Source of the DNA: Streptomyces bluensis
GTDB lineage: Bacteria > Actinomycetota > Actinomycetes > Streptomycetales > Streptomycetaceae
NCBI RefSeq assembly: GCF_014650715.1
Contig: NZ_BMVM01000005.1
Span: forward strand, 1 to 64,000
DNA length: 64,000 nt
Direction: 5' to 3'
The position numbers and the translations under genes are program-made. Shown piece by piece: positions 25,881 to 35,292 of this stretch; positions within the stretch are counted from its first letter, which is position 1; every line of letters starts with the position of its first letter. Under the pieces are notes generated by a model. It made no database searches. It was not told the DNA's origin and saw only the letters and a program-made list of their open reading frames with translations.

Positions 25881-26705
25881 TCAGCTTCCTGTTCCCGGCT
25901 GCCACCCCAGCGCCCGGGAGATGCCCCGCGCAGCCAGCCGAACCGCCGGGATCAGCGCCGGGACCTGCGCGCCGGCCTCGGGCACCACCACCGACACGGC
26001 CGCGACGACCGTGCCGTCCCGGCCGCGGACCGGGGCGGCCACCGAGAGGGCGTCGTCCGTGACCTGACGGCTGCTCACGGCGGCGCCGGTGCGCCGGACC
26101 TCGGCCAGCACGCGTCGCAGGCGCGCTCCGTCGGTGAGGGTGTACGGCGTGAACCCGGCCAACGGCCCGGCGCAGTACTCCTCCTGCGAGGCCGGGTCAC
26201 TGTGCGCGAGCAGGGCGAGGCCGACGCCCGTGGCATGCAGCGGCCAGCGGGCGCCCACACGGATGTGAACGCCGACCGCGGAGCGGCCGGAGAGCCACTC
26301 GATGTAGACGACCTCGCCGCCGTCCCGCACCGCCAGCTGCACGTTCTCGTGGGTCGCCTCGTACAGGTCCTCCAGGTACGGCAGCGCGATCTGCCGCAGC
26401 GCCAGCCCGCGCGGGGCGAGGGCGGCGACCTCCCAGAGCCGTAGCCCCACGTGGTAGACACCGGAGCCGTCGCGCTCCAGAGCGCCCCACTCGGTGAGCG
26501 CGCCGACCAGCCGGTGGGTCGTGGTGAGCGTGAGTCCGGACCGGCGGCTGATGTCGGTGAGGCAGAGCGCGGGGTGCTCGTGGTCGAAGGCGGCGAGCAC
26601 GGCGAGCAGCCGGCCAGGCGCGGACCGCGCGGACGAGAGGGAGGGCGGCGAGGGGGAGTACGGCGGAGGTGTCGGAGACGGGACGGTGTCAGCGGTCATC
26701 GGCAT
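25881..26705 (-). CDS. IclR-family transcriptional regulator
   Basis: A 274-residue regulator. A Pro/Ser-rich tail of 28 residues precedes the winged HTH (about 29-95; L-C-L-T-D-I-S-R-R-S-G-L-T-L-T-T-T-H-R-L-V-G-A-L). The GAF-like effector domain follows (about 105-265), with G-A-R-W-P-L-H-A-T-G-V-G-L-A-L-L near 155. It is divergent from an acyl-CoA ligase across 273 bp (26706-26978), where I see no clear operator. IclR regulators often control aromatic or fatty acid degradation, which fits the neighbour. GGAG precedes the ATG. Confidence 0.92.
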   Translation of the reverse strand: MPMTADTVPSPTPPPYSPSPPSLSSARSAPGRLLAVLAAFDHEHPALCLTDISRRSGLTLTTTHRLVGALTEWGALERDGSGVYHVGLRLWEVAALAPRGLALRQIALPYLEDLYEATHENVQLAVRDGGEVVYIEWLSGRSAVGVHIRVGARWPLHATGVGLALLAHSDPASQEEYCAGPLAGFTPYTLTDGARLRRVLAEVRRTGAAVSSRQVTDDALSVAAPVRGRDGTVVAAVSVVVPEAGAQVPALIPAVRLAARGISRALGWQPGTGS

Positions 26706-26978
26706 GGCATCGGCTCCGTCTCTGCTCGGACCGGCTCCCTGCTCGGGCCGGTTCTCGGCTCGGTCGGCTCAGCTCAGCTGCGTCTCGGGGACACGTGTGC
26801 AGCAGTGTGCCATCGGCACCGGCGGCGACAAGGTGGCACTCTGGTCGCATCCGCAGGAGCTCAAGACGGCGTACGCGAACGGAGGCCGGCCCCCTGGAGG
26901 CGTACCTGCTCGGGCCGACGCAACCGTAAGGGACACCCATGTGCGCTCCCATCGGCAAGGACGGACAGAGGCAGACAG

Positions 26979-28493
26979 ATGCGCGATGAGGGAATCGGGT
27001 CGTGGCCGGCGCGCCGGGCCCGCAGGACACCGCACCGCACCGCCCTGATCCACGGCGACACCACGCTCACGTACGCGGACCTGTACGAGCGCACCACCCG
27101 TCTCGCCCACGCCCTGCGCGGCACGGGGGTCCGCCGGGGTGACCGGATCGCCTATCTGGGGCCCAACCACCCCTCGTACCTGGAGACGATGTTCGCGGCC
27201 GGGACGCTCGGTGCGGTCTTCGTCCCGCTCAACACCCGCCTCGCCGGCCCCGAGATCGCCCACCAACTCGCCGACTCCGGCGCCAAGGCCCTCGTTCACG
27301 GTCCCTCGCACGCCGGGCTCGTCGATGGCCTGCCCGGCGAACTCCGCGACACGGGCGTCCGGACGACCATCGAGGTCGGCGCCGAGTACGAGGCGCTGCT
27401 CGCCGGGGCCGGGAACGAGCCGATCGACGAGCCCGTCACACACGACGACACCTGCGTCATCATGTACACCTCGGGCACGACGGGCCGCCCCAAGGGCGCG
27501 ATGCTCACCCACGGCAATCTGACCTGGAACGCGTTCAACGTCCTGATCGAACTCGACCTGGTCGCCGACGAACGCGCCCTGGTCGCCGCCCCCCTGTTCC
27601 ACACGGCCGGGCTGAACATGCTCACCCTGCCCGTGCTGCTCAAGGGCGGTACCTGCGTCCTCGTCGAGGCGTTCGACCCGGCGGGCACCTTCGACCTGAT
27701 CGAACAGCACCGGATCACCTTCATGTTCGGGGTGCCCACGATGTTCGACCAGATGGCCCGCAACGAGCGCTGGGCCCGCGCGGAGCTGTCCAGCCTGCGC
27801 ATCCTGACCTGCGGCGGCGCACCGGTGCCCCGCGCGCTCATCGCGAGGTACCAGGAACGCGGGCTCACCTTCCTCCAGGGCTACGGCATGACCGAGGCCG
27901 CGCCCGGTGTGCTCTTCCTGGACGCCGAACACGCCGTCAGCAAGGCGGGCTCGGCCGGTGTTCCGCACTTCTTCAGCGACGTACGGGTCGTACGGCCCGA
28001 CATGACGCCCGCCGCCCTCGGCGAGACCGGCGAGGTCGTCGTCCGCGGCCCGCACGTCATGCCCGGCTACTGGGGGCTCCCCGAGGAGACGGCCGCCGCC
28101 TTCACCGACGGCTGGTTCCGCAGCGGGGACGCGGCCCGCATCGACGAGGACGGTTACGTCCACATCGTCGACCGCATCAAGGACATGATCATCTCCGGGG
28201 GCGAGAACATCTACCCCGCCGAGATCGAGGACCGCATCCTCGCCCACCCCGACGTCGCCGAGTGCGCCGTCATCGGTGTGCCCGACGAGAGGTGGGGCGA
28301 GGTGCCGCGGGCGGTGGTGGTCCCCCGTGAGGGCGCCACGGTGGACCCCGACGACGTGCTCGCCTCGCTCGCCGGGCGCCTCGCCCCGTACAAGATCCCC
28401 AAGTCGGTGGTGCTGGCGGAGGCACTGCCCCGCACCGCCTCCGGAAAGCTCCTCAAGGCCCGGGTGCGCCAGCGCTACGGCACGGATTCCTGA
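26979..28493 (+). CDS. Acyl-CoA/aryl-CoA ligase (ANL superfamily)
   Basis: A 504-residue AMP-forming ligase that would activate a carboxylic acid to its CoA thioester. The P-loop-like Y-T-S-G-T-T-G-R-P-K-G-A is near residue 168, Q-G-Y-G-M-T-E-A near 300, the hinge D-R-I-K-D-M-I-I-S-G-G-E-N near 395, and the C-terminal catalytic Lys is in R-T-A-S-G-K-L. Relatives accept long-chain fatty acids or cinnamate/ferulate-type aryl acids; the sequence does not decide which. The ATG at 26979 is taken because the protein then begins at a normal length. The last codons lie inside the first unit of a 14-bp tandem array. Confidence 0.92.
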   Translation: MRDEGIGSWPARRARRTPHRTALIHGDTTLTYADLYERTTRLAHALRGTGVRRGDRIAYLGPNHPSYLETMFAAGTLGAVFVPLNTRLAGPEIAHQLADSGAKALVHGPSHAGLVDGLPGELRDTGVRTTIEVGAEYEALLAGAGNEPIDEPVTHDDTCVIMYTSGTTGRPKGAMLTHGNLTWNAFNVLIELDLVADERALVAAPLFHTAGLNMLTLPVLLKGGTCVLVEAFDPAGTFDLIEQHRITFMFGVPTMFDQMARNERWARAELSSLRILTCGGAPVPRALIARYQERGLTFLQGYGMTEAAPGVLFLDAEHAVSKAGSAGVPHFFSDVRVVRPDMTPAALGETGEVVVRGPHVMPGYWGLPEETAAAFTDGWFRSGDAARIDEDGYVHIVDRIKDMIISGGENIYPAEIEDRILAHPDVAECAVIGVPDERWGEVPRAVVVPREGATVDPDDVLASLAGRLAPYKIPKSVVLAEALPRTASGKLLKARVRQRYGTDS

Positions 28494-28536
28494 GTACGGA
28501 TTCCTGAGTACGGATTCCTGAGTACGGATTCTTGAG
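28481..28536. repeat. Four-copy 14-bp tandem repeat at the ligase 3' end
   Basis: Units TACGGATTCCTGAG begin at 28495 and 28509. A variant with C at base 1 begins at 28481 and one with T at base 10 begins at 28523. Each unit contains TGA, and the ligase stop is the one in the first copy. Because 14 is not a multiple of three, later copies pass through all frames, but they follow the stop and so do not alter the protein. Confidence 0.85.
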
Positions 28537-28568
28537 CAAGGAACCCCGCACCCCCTCGGGGCGCGCCC

Positions 28569-30263
28569 TCAGGCGCCCACCACGTCCACGAAGACCGGGT
28601 TCGAGTAGAACCATGTGTCCGCCCACGGGTCGCCGTTGCCCGGCTCGTGCGGGATCGGCCCGTGGGGGTCGATGGCGGCGCCCAGATACCCCGTCCCGTT
28701 GCGGTTGCCGTCGCTGCCGCGCAGGCGCACGTAGAAGGACTCGTCCCCGGCGGTCAGCGGCATACGGAGGGTGTACGTCCCTTTCCGGCCGGAGACGTCC
28801 TTCGTCTGTACGACCTTGGTGTCGGGGGCCTTCCAGGTGTCCCGGTCGGCCACCGGACCGCGCACCGCGCCCCTGATGACATCCACGTGCGCCAACTCCG
28901 GCAGGATCCCCTGGGAGTTGGGGCGTGAGGCGGTCGTCACCGTCACGTACAGCGTGATCCTCTCGCCCTTGCGCACGCGCAGCCGCCCGCCGAGCGTGAC
29001 GCCCCGGCCCGCGTCGCCGTCCCGCTTCAGCCGGACGTCGAGACCGTCGAGCAGATGGCCGTGGTCGAGCCACACCCGGCCCGCGCGCAGGCCCGCCATC
29101 ACCGCGCCGTAGCCGTAGCGGGTGACGCCCACATGGGTGCGGCTGAACTGGCCGGGCCAGAAGTCGCTGCCCGGCTGCGGGCTGTCCGTGCTCACCGGGT
29201 CGGGCAGCCTGCCGGTGTTGTCGAAGTTCTGACCCGGGAGCCAGTCACCGTTCTTCCAGGTGTCGAACACGATGCGGTGGGCGTCCGAGTTGGTGGTGAC
29301 GGAGAACAGCCTGCCCTCGGCGAGCAGGGAGTCCCAGAGGCCGCCCACGGTCGCGGTCGCCCAGTCGAAGCCGCCGTACGTCAGGTACGCCTCCGCCGGG
29401 TAGCCGGGCCAGGACTGCGCGGACGGCTTGTTCTCGTACTCACCGCGCATCGATGTCGAGCCGCGCCAGCCGGGGATCGCCGCGCCCTGGGCGCCGGGCG
29501 CGCCCTCCATGCCGATCATGATGCCGGGGGCCGCGTCCCGCCAGTTGCGCATCTCGTGCGGGGAGTCGATGCCCAGCCGCAGGGGGTGGTTGGCGAGGAC
29601 CAGAACGTCGTCGACGTAGCCCGTGCGGCGCTGCTCGGCCAGCCACTGGAGGGCCTTCACGGCGTGCGCCTCGTTGCGCGCGGTGTCGGCGTCGGCGGGG
29701 CCGCCCTTGTCGTAGCCCAGCAGCTTGCCGTCGTACGCGTTCTCGAACCGTGTGAGCAGGTCGACCTCGTGCGGGCCGGGCGCCGAGAAGACCGTGCAGT
29801 GCTCGGCGGCCGGGATGTACCACTCCAGACCCTGGAAGATCAGCTGACGCGGGTTCTCCGCCCGTGCCCTGAGGATCTCCTGGTGCTCCAGCGCGGCCCC
29901 GTACCGGGCGTGCCCGACGTTGGAGTGCTCGGTGAACACCATCCAGTCCAGGCCGTACCTGGCGCCCGCGGCGGCCAGTTGGGAGAACGTGTACTTCGCG
30001 TCGTGGCTGTAGACGGTGTGGATGTGGTGGTCGCCGACGAGGTAGGCCAGGCGGGGGTCGTCGCCCCCGAGGCGCTGCCCCGCGGCGGCCGCGGGTACGG
30101 CCGCGGAGCCGAGGGCGAAGGCGGCGCCGAACAGGCCCGCGCGGCGCAGGAGCCCCCGGCGGGAGACGCCCTGCGCGTCGAGGTCGGCGGGGGAGACGGA
30201 CGGGTCGGCCCAGACGGGCAGCTGCTGCTCGGGCAGGGCGGACTTGGCGGATATGGCGTGCAT
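28569..30263 (-). CDS. Tat-exported PHP-domain phosphoesterase-like protein
   Basis: A 564-residue protein. V-S-R-R-G-L-L-R-R-A-G-L near residue 33 is a twin-arginine motif followed by an Ala-rich core, so export in folded form is expected. The PHP metal motifs are present: H-H-I-H-T-V-Y-S-H-D near 79, F-T-E-H-S-N near 107 and N-S-D-A-H near 325. PHP proteins hydrolyse phosphoesters or related bonds with two or three metal ions. The C-terminal 170 residues resemble a beta-rich accessory domain. The gene is 22 bp downstream of a second Tat-exported phosphoesterase and probably cotranscribed with it. Confidence 0.9.
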   Translation of the reverse strand: MHAISAKSALPEQQLPVWADPSVSPADLDAQGVSRRGLLRRAGLFGAAFALGSAAVPAAAAGQRLGGDDPRLAYLVGDHHIHTVYSHDAKYTFSQLAAAGARYGLDWMVFTEHSNVGHARYGAALEHQEILRARAENPRQLIFQGLEWYIPAAEHCTVFSAPGPHEVDLLTRFENAYDGKLLGYDKGGPADADTARNEAHAVKALQWLAEQRRTGYVDDVLVLANHPLRLGIDSPHEMRNWRDAAPGIMIGMEGAPGAQGAAIPGWRGSTSMRGEYENKPSAQSWPGYPAEAYLTYGGFDWATATVGGLWDSLLAEGRLFSVTTNSDAHRIVFDTWKNGDWLPGQNFDNTGRLPDPVSTDSPQPGSDFWPGQFSRTHVGVTRYGYGAVMAGLRAGRVWLDHGHLLDGLDVRLKRDGDAGRGVTLGGRLRVRKGERITLYVTVTTASRPNSQGILPELAHVDVIRGAVRGPVADRDTWKAPDTKVVQTKDVSGRKGTYTLRMPLTAGDESFYVRLRGSDGNRNGTGYLGAAIDPHGPIPHEPGNGDPWADTWFYSNPVFVDVVGA

Positions 30264-30285
30264 GGCGTGTGGGTCCTTCTGGATC

Positions 30286-32130
30286 TCAGTGGTTCATGAA
30301 CGACGTGACGGGCAGGGCTCGTTCGACGATCCGGACGTCACCGAGCCGTCCGTGCAGGATCTGGTCGATCCGGCCGCCGTACTCGTAGCCGCCCAGCAGC
30401 CACGGCAGCCCCACCGAGGTGATGCCGATCGCGGGGGCCTTGGGATTGCGGACCACCGGGCAGCCCTCGACGTACAGCGTCGTGTGGTCGCCGTCGTTGA
30501 CGACCGCGAGGTGCCACCACGTCTCCAGCGGCGTCTCGTGGCCCCAGTTGGTGGCGATGCCTTCCTGGTTGAGCGGGCGCATCGCCCACTGCGGCTCGCG
30601 GTCGTTGGAGAGGGACAGTGTGGCCAGCGGCTCGTCGGGATCGTCGGCGGTCTTTCCGGCGGCACCGCCCGTGCCGGTGCGGCTGACCAGGCCCGACCAG
30701 GCGTGGTGCGAGGGGTCCCAGCCGGCGGGGAGGCGGTAGAAGGCCTCGATGGTGTAACCGTTCCTGAAAATGGCCGAGTTGAGCGGAGCTCCGTCGACGG
30801 TGCGCAGGTACGCGCCCTTCAGCGGGGACTTGTAGCCCTGGAACTCCAGGCTGCCGTGGCCAGGTTGGTCGGGGTGGTGGTCCGGGGACCAGCCCAGCTC
30901 GCCGCCGCCCACGGTGACCAGGCCGAGGTCGTTGCCGTGCCCGGACAGGTCGCGGACGGTGCCGTTCGCGGGCTCCTCGAAGCGCCAGTACGCCAACGTG
31001 CCCGGTACCAGCATCCGCGACGCGGGCCGCGCCGGTCGCGCGGGCACGGGTGCGAAGCCCGAGAAGCGCTCCTCGAAGTCGATCTCCACGGAGAACCTGT
31101 CGGCGTCGCCGCTCAGCTCGATCTCCCGCCGCTCCAGCTCGTTGATGCCCTGCGCGGCCCGGCCCAGGATCCACGGGGAGACCGTCTCCACGTCGATGGT
31201 GTTCCGGTCGAGGTCGAAGCGGTAGAGGCGGATCATCGCGGCGCCACCGAAGTAGCGGTTCTGGTAGTTCGTGAGGTGGAGGTGGACGTCATGGCCCGCC
31301 GCGTTCTTGCGCGTGGTGCGACCCGCGGGCCAGTAGTGCCCGTTGAGGGTGAGGAAGATCTGGTCGTGGTCCTCGACCAGCTGGTCCCAGAGCCGTTGAC
31401 CGTACGAGGAGAGCGAGTCGTCCCCGTCGAATGTGGTGAGGATGACGGGGGTCCTCGGATGCCGGGCCATGACGTCCCTGGCCCAGGCGAAGCCCTTCGC
31501 CGACAGCCGCCAGTCCAGGGCCAGCACCATCCACGCGCGGCCGGCGGCCCGGAAGAGGTGGAAGGTGTTGTAGCCGTCGGGCGAGGCACCGCCGAAGGTG
31601 GGCCTGCCCTGGAAGCGGCCGGGGCCGAAGACGTCCAGGTACGGCGTCGAACCGCGCTGGTCGTCGGTGGTCGAGCGCACATCGTGGTTGCCCGCCAGGA
31701 CGCTGTAGCCCACGCCCTGCCGGTCGAGCAGCCGGAACGCCTCCCCGATCGCCGCGCACTCCTCCTTGGCGCCGTTCTGCGTGAGGTCACCCAGGTGGGA
31801 GAGGAAGACGATGTTCTCCTCCCGCCCGTGCTCCAGCAGATAGCGCAGGGACGCCTCGACGGGTGCCTTGTCGATGCTGGGGCCGTCGAAGAGGTACTGG
31901 GTGTCGGGCATCACCGCGAGGGTGAAGCGGCGGCTGTCCGGGTCGGGGCGCCGGGCGGCGTCGTCGGCGGGGACGTCGGCCGGTGCGGCCTGGGCGGCGG
32001 TCGTGGCGGGCAGCGCGACCGCGGCGGACGCTCCGATCAGCGCGGTCGCCCGAAGGAAACCGCGTCTGCCGGCGCCCGCCTGGGGCGCCTCCTGGGCAGG
32101 CTGGTGCCCGGACTCGTGCGAGGTGCACAC
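30286..32130 (-). CDS. Tat-exported metallophosphoesterase with C-terminal LamG-like domain
   Basis: A 614-residue exported protein. R-R-G-F-L-R-A-T-A-L near residue 22 is the twin-arginine signal. The calcineurin-like core (about 68-330) shows M-P-D-T-Q-Y, S-H-L-G-D-L-T-Q-N, A-G-N-H-D-V and L-N-G-H-Y-W; the last departs from the usual G-H-x-H. Residues about 395-610 form a laminin-G/concanavalin-like sandwich, starting Y-W-R-F-E-E-P with L-S-G-H-G-N-D-L, likely a glycan-binding part. The GTG start has ACGGAG upstream. It lies 82 bp after the beta-galactosidase and may belong to the sugar operon. Confidence 0.92.
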   Translation of the reverse strand: MCTSHESGHQPAQEAPQAGAGRRGFLRATALIGASAAVALPATTAAQAAPADVPADDAARRPDPDSRRFTLAVMPDTQYLFDGPSIDKAPVEASLRYLLEHGREENIVFLSHLGDLTQNGAKEECAAIGEAFRLLDRQGVGYSVLAGNHDVRSTTDDQRGSTPYLDVFGPGRFQGRPTFGGASPDGYNTFHLFRAAGRAWMVLALDWRLSAKGFAWARDVMARHPRTPVILTTFDGDDSLSSYGQRLWDQLVEDHDQIFLTLNGHYWPAGRTTRKNAAGHDVHLHLTNYQNRYFGGAAMIRLYRFDLDRNTIDVETVSPWILGRAAQGINELERREIELSGDADRFSVEIDFEERFSGFAPVPARPARPASRMLVPGTLAYWRFEEPANGTVRDLSGHGNDLGLVTVGGGELGWSPDHHPDQPGHGSLEFQGYKSPLKGAYLRTVDGAPLNSAIFRNGYTIEAFYRLPAGWDPSHHAWSGLVSRTGTGGAAGKTADDPDEPLATLSLSNDREPQWAMRPLNQEGIATNWGHETPLETWWHLAVVNDGDHTTLYVEGCPVVRNPKAPAIGITSVGLPWLLGGYEYGGRIDQILHGRLGDVRIVERALPVTSFMNH

Positions 32131-32212
32131 ATTGACTCCGTGAGAGGGGGAGGTCCCGGAGAAGGGAAGGGGACGGGAGGCGGGGGGTGGAGTCCTGGGA
32201 GGGGGAGGGGAA

Positions 32213-35200
32213 TCAGAGAGTGCGCAGGGTCCAGCTCCAGCGATGGGCGCCCGTCGGCACGAGGTACGAGGGTGAGGTGTCCGGCCCGCACGAGGCGGTG
32301 CCGAGGCCCCGGTGGGCCGCGTCGATGTGGACCACGCAGCCGGGCCGGGGCACCAGTTCGTCGTGGTGCGCGGCCGCGGTCAGGTCCTCCGCGCGGTAGC
32401 GGGTCACGGAGACCTGTCGGGGCCCGTCCAGCCGCACGGCCAGTCCGTGCCCGCCGTCCCCGGTGAGCGAGAAGTGGCGCACCCCGTGCCGCCCCCCGCT
32501 CTCCTGCGGGCGCAGATACGGGGTGAACAGCTCGTCCACCGTGGCCGAGTAGTGCCCCACGGGCGCCCCGGCGGCACGGTCCGGGTAGCTCTCCCACGGG
32601 CCCTGCCCGTACCACGCGAAGCGGTCGAGCCCGGCGACGGTCTCGAACACGGTGCCCACCCGCGCCACGTCCGACAGCTCCTCGGGCAGCACCGCCGTCT
32701 CCTCGACGCACACCCGGCCGTCCCGCAGCGCCGTGAACGCCTGCTCGTGCTCGACCGGCCCCACGGCCGTGGCCCAGCGGGACCGCACCAGCACGCGGGC
32801 GCCCGTCCGCTCCACGGAGACGGTCTCGCGCTCCGCGCGGTCCAGGCCCCACGCGCGCCAGCGGCCGGCCATGCCGCCGAGGACGTCGTTGTCGGTGGGG
32901 GCGCGCCACAGACACAGCACGGGCGGCGCGGTGAGCAGCGGGTGCAGCAACAGGCCGTCGGCGTCGGTCTCGGGCCGGGCGCCGGAACCCGGGCCGCCCG
33001 CGCCCGGAACGAGACGACCGCGGCTGTCCCGGGCGGCCCCGTCGTCGGCGTCCTCCTCGACGCCCGCCGCCGAGGTGACGCCTGCCACCGAGTGGACGCC
33101 CGCTGCCGTCCCGTCGCCCGCCGGCGGTTCGCCGGCCTCCGTCTCGTACCAGCGCACCTGTGGGCCGCATACCTCGGTGCCGCGCGGCGCCCACGGTTCG
33201 TCCGCGGCCGTCGTCACGCGCAGCGTCAGCCAGGTCTCGCCGGCCCCGCCCGGCACGTCGGGCCGGTCGATGACGGCCGCGCCGCCGGGCGGCACGTCGG
33301 GCAGCACGGCCGGCACGGTCCAGCTGCCTCCGTCGGCGGCGGCGAACTCCCACTGGGCGGCCAGCCACGACAGATCGCGGAAGTGCTGCCGGTTGTGCAC
33401 CCGCAGCACCCGCCGGGTGCCCTCGCCCTCCACGGACAGCCGCACCGGCGCGGCGATCTCCCGGTGCTCGTACATCACGGGCTTGGGCGTGCGGTCCGGG
33501 AAGACGACGCCGTCGGCGATGAACGCGCCGTCATGGACCGCCTCGCCGAAGTCGCCGCCGTACGCCCAGCGCAGGCCGGGTGCGGCGACACCGTTGTCAT
33601 ACAGCCCGGCGCCCGCGCGCCCGGCCGGTCTTCCGTCACTCACCCGCTGGAGAATGCCGTGGTCCCAGAACTCCCAGATGAAGCCGCCCTGAAGCCCCGG
33701 GGTGGACTCGATGGCCGCCCAGTGGTCGGCGAGCGTGCCGTTGCTGTTGCCCATGGCGTGGGAGTACTCGCACTGGATGAGCGGCCGGGTCTGCTCACCG
33801 GACAGCGCGTGGGCGACACAGTCCTCGATCGGCGCGTACATCGGGCAGGTGATGTCGGAGGCGTCGTCCGTGGCCGCCCAGTCCAGCTTGGCGGCGCCCT
33901 CGTACTGGACCGGCCGGGTCGGGTCGTGGCGGCGTACCCAGCCGGCGGCCGCGTCGTGGTTCGCGCCGTAGTCGGACTCGTTGCCCAGTGACCAGATGAT
34001 CACGGACGGGTGGTTCTTGTCCCGCAGCACCATGCGTGAGACGCGGTCCACGAAGGCGGACGCGTAGCATGGGTCGTCGGCGATCTCGTGGGCGTGGTCG
34101 TGCGACTCGATGTTCGCCTCGTCCACGACGTAGAAGCCGAGTTCGTCGGCGATGTCGTACAGCGTGGGGTCGTTCGGGTAGTGGGCGGTGCGGAGCGCGT
34201 TGAAGCCGAAGCGCTTCAGTGTCACCAGGTCGGCGCGCATGTCGTCGTACGACACGGTCCGTCCGGTCAGCGGATGGAAGTCGTGCCGGTTGACGCCCCT
34301 GAGGTAGACCCGCTCGCCGTTGAGCAGCAGGTCCCGGCCGCGGATCTCGACCTCGCGGAAGCCCACCCGGTGGGTCGAGGTGTCGGCGACGGAGCCGTCG
34401 GCCCGGTGCAGGCGCACGGTCAGGCCGTACAGTTCGGGCGTCTCGGCGGTCCATGCGCGTACGTCCCGTACCGTGGCGCGCAGGCGGGCCTCCCCCAGGA
34501 AGTCGGAGACGCGCTCGTCCTCGGCGTTCAGCCGGTCGAACTCGGCGTCCTGGGCGAGCTCCTGCCCGTCCAGGCGGCCGGTGACGTACCACCCCTCGGG
34601 CAGCGCGCCCGCCGCCGACCGCACCCGGCAGTCCACCCGCAGCGAGCCGTCGCACCGCGCCCGGACGGTCACGTCCGCGAGGTGCAGCGGATCCGTCGCG
34701 TACAGCAGCACCGAGCGGGTGATCCCGCCGTGCCACCACTGGTCCTGGTCCTCGATGTGCGAGGCGTCGGACCACTTCACCACGGTGAGCCGCACGGTGG
34801 CGGGCTCCCCGGGCCGTACGGTGCCGGAGAGGTCGAACTCGGCCGCGAGGTGCGAGTCCTTGGAGAGGCCCACCGGCCGCCCGTCCACGTGCACGAGCAG
34901 CACGCTCTCGGCGGCGCCGACGTGGAGCACGATCCGGCGCCCGGCCCAGTCGGCGGGAATGTCCACTTCCCGCTCGTACACGCCCGTCGGGTTCGCGGCG
35001 GGGGAGTCCGGCGGGAACTCCGCCCACGGCATGCGGACGTTGGTGTACTGCGGCAGGTCGGTCGTGTCCTGTGTCGTCCAGGCGCCGGGGACCGACGACC
35101 AGGACCACGCGGGGCCGGGCTCCGCCTCGGGTGACGGCAGCAGCTGGAAGCGCCACCGGCCGTCGAGGGAGAGGGCACCCTCGCGCCGGTCCACCGCGCA

Positions 35201-35275
35201 CATGGGCAGCCGGCCCCAGGAGGTCACCTCGGGTGCCTGCCACGGGCGCAGCGCGATCAATGGATCGCCAGACAT
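32213..35275 (-). CDS. GH2 beta-galactosidase (LacZ type)
   Basis: A 1020-residue LacZ-like enzyme, probably intracellular (no signal). It has the five-domain order: sugar-binding start W-E-x-P-like region, jelly roll with W-S-D-A-S-H-I-E-D-Q-D-Q-W-W, TIM barrel with the acid/base in S-L-G-N-E-S-D-Y-G and the nucleophile in Q-C-E-Y-S-H-A-M-G-N-S, and the C-terminal Bgal small-chain domain. A low-complexity insert of about 70 residues, rich in Ala, Gly, Val and Asp, sits between domains 4 and 5 near 735-800. The start at 35275 touches a perfect inverted repeat and has no clear ribosome site, so translation may be coupled to the upstream permease. Confidence 0.93.
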   Translation of the reverse strand: MSGDPLIALRPWQAPEVTSWGRLPMCAVDRREGALSLDGRWRFQLLPSPEAEPGPAWSWSSVPGAWTTQDTTDLPQYTNVRMPWAEFPPDSPAANPTGVYEREVDIPADWAGRRIVLHVGAAESVLLVHVDGRPVGLSKDSHLAAEFDLSGTVRPGEPATVRLTVVKWSDASHIEDQDQWWHGGITRSVLLYATDPLHLADVTVRARCDGSLRVDCRVRSAAGALPEGWYVTGRLDGQELAQDAEFDRLNAEDERVSDFLGEARLRATVRDVRAWTAETPELYGLTVRLHRADGSVADTSTHRVGFREVEIRGRDLLLNGERVYLRGVNRHDFHPLTGRTVSYDDMRADLVTLKRFGFNALRTAHYPNDPTLYDIADELGFYVVDEANIESHDHAHEIADDPCYASAFVDRVSRMVLRDKNHPSVIIWSLGNESDYGANHDAAAGWVRRHDPTRPVQYEGAAKLDWAATDDASDITCPMYAPIEDCVAHALSGEQTRPLIQCEYSHAMGNSNGTLADHWAAIESTPGLQGGFIWEFWDHGILQRVSDGRPAGRAGAGLYDNGVAAPGLRWAYGGDFGEAVHDGAFIADGVVFPDRTPKPVMYEHREIAAPVRLSVEGEGTRRVLRVHNRQHFRDLSWLAAQWEFAAADGGSWTVPAVLPDVPPGGAAVIDRPDVPGGAGETWLTLRVTTAADEPWAPRGTEVCGPQVRWYETEAGEPPAGDGTAAGVHSVAGVTSAAGVEEDADDGAARDSRGRLVPGAGGPGSGARPETDADGLLLHPLLTAPPVLCLWRAPTDNDVLGGMAGRWRAWGLDRAERETVSVERTGARVLVRSRWATAVGPVEHEQAFTALRDGRVCVEETAVLPEELSDVARVGTVFETVAGLDRFAWYGQGPWESYPDRAAGAPVGHYSATVDELFTPYLRPQESGGRHGVRHFSLTGDGGHGLAVRLDGPRQVSVTRYRAEDLTAAAHHDELVPRPGCVVHIDAAHRGLGTASCGPDTSPSYLVPTGAHRWSWTLRTL

Positions 35276-35290
35276 TCCGAACACTTCGGA
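35276..35290 (-). promoter_or_regulatory. Inverted repeat filling the permease / beta-galactosidase gap
   Basis: TCCGAA, three bases, TTCGGA is a perfect 6+6 inverted repeat immediately upstream of the beta-galactosidase ATG. Only two bases separate it from the permease stop. It replaces a normal Shine-Dalgarno site, so it may act as a small hairpin that holds initiation until ribosomes arrive from the permease. It could also be a protein-binding site. Confidence 0.4.
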
Positions 35291-35292
35291 CG

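Noticed and set aside
28481..28536. Tandem repeats considered as a CRISPR array
   Set aside because: Units are 14 bases, contiguous and without spacers, and no cas gene is present.
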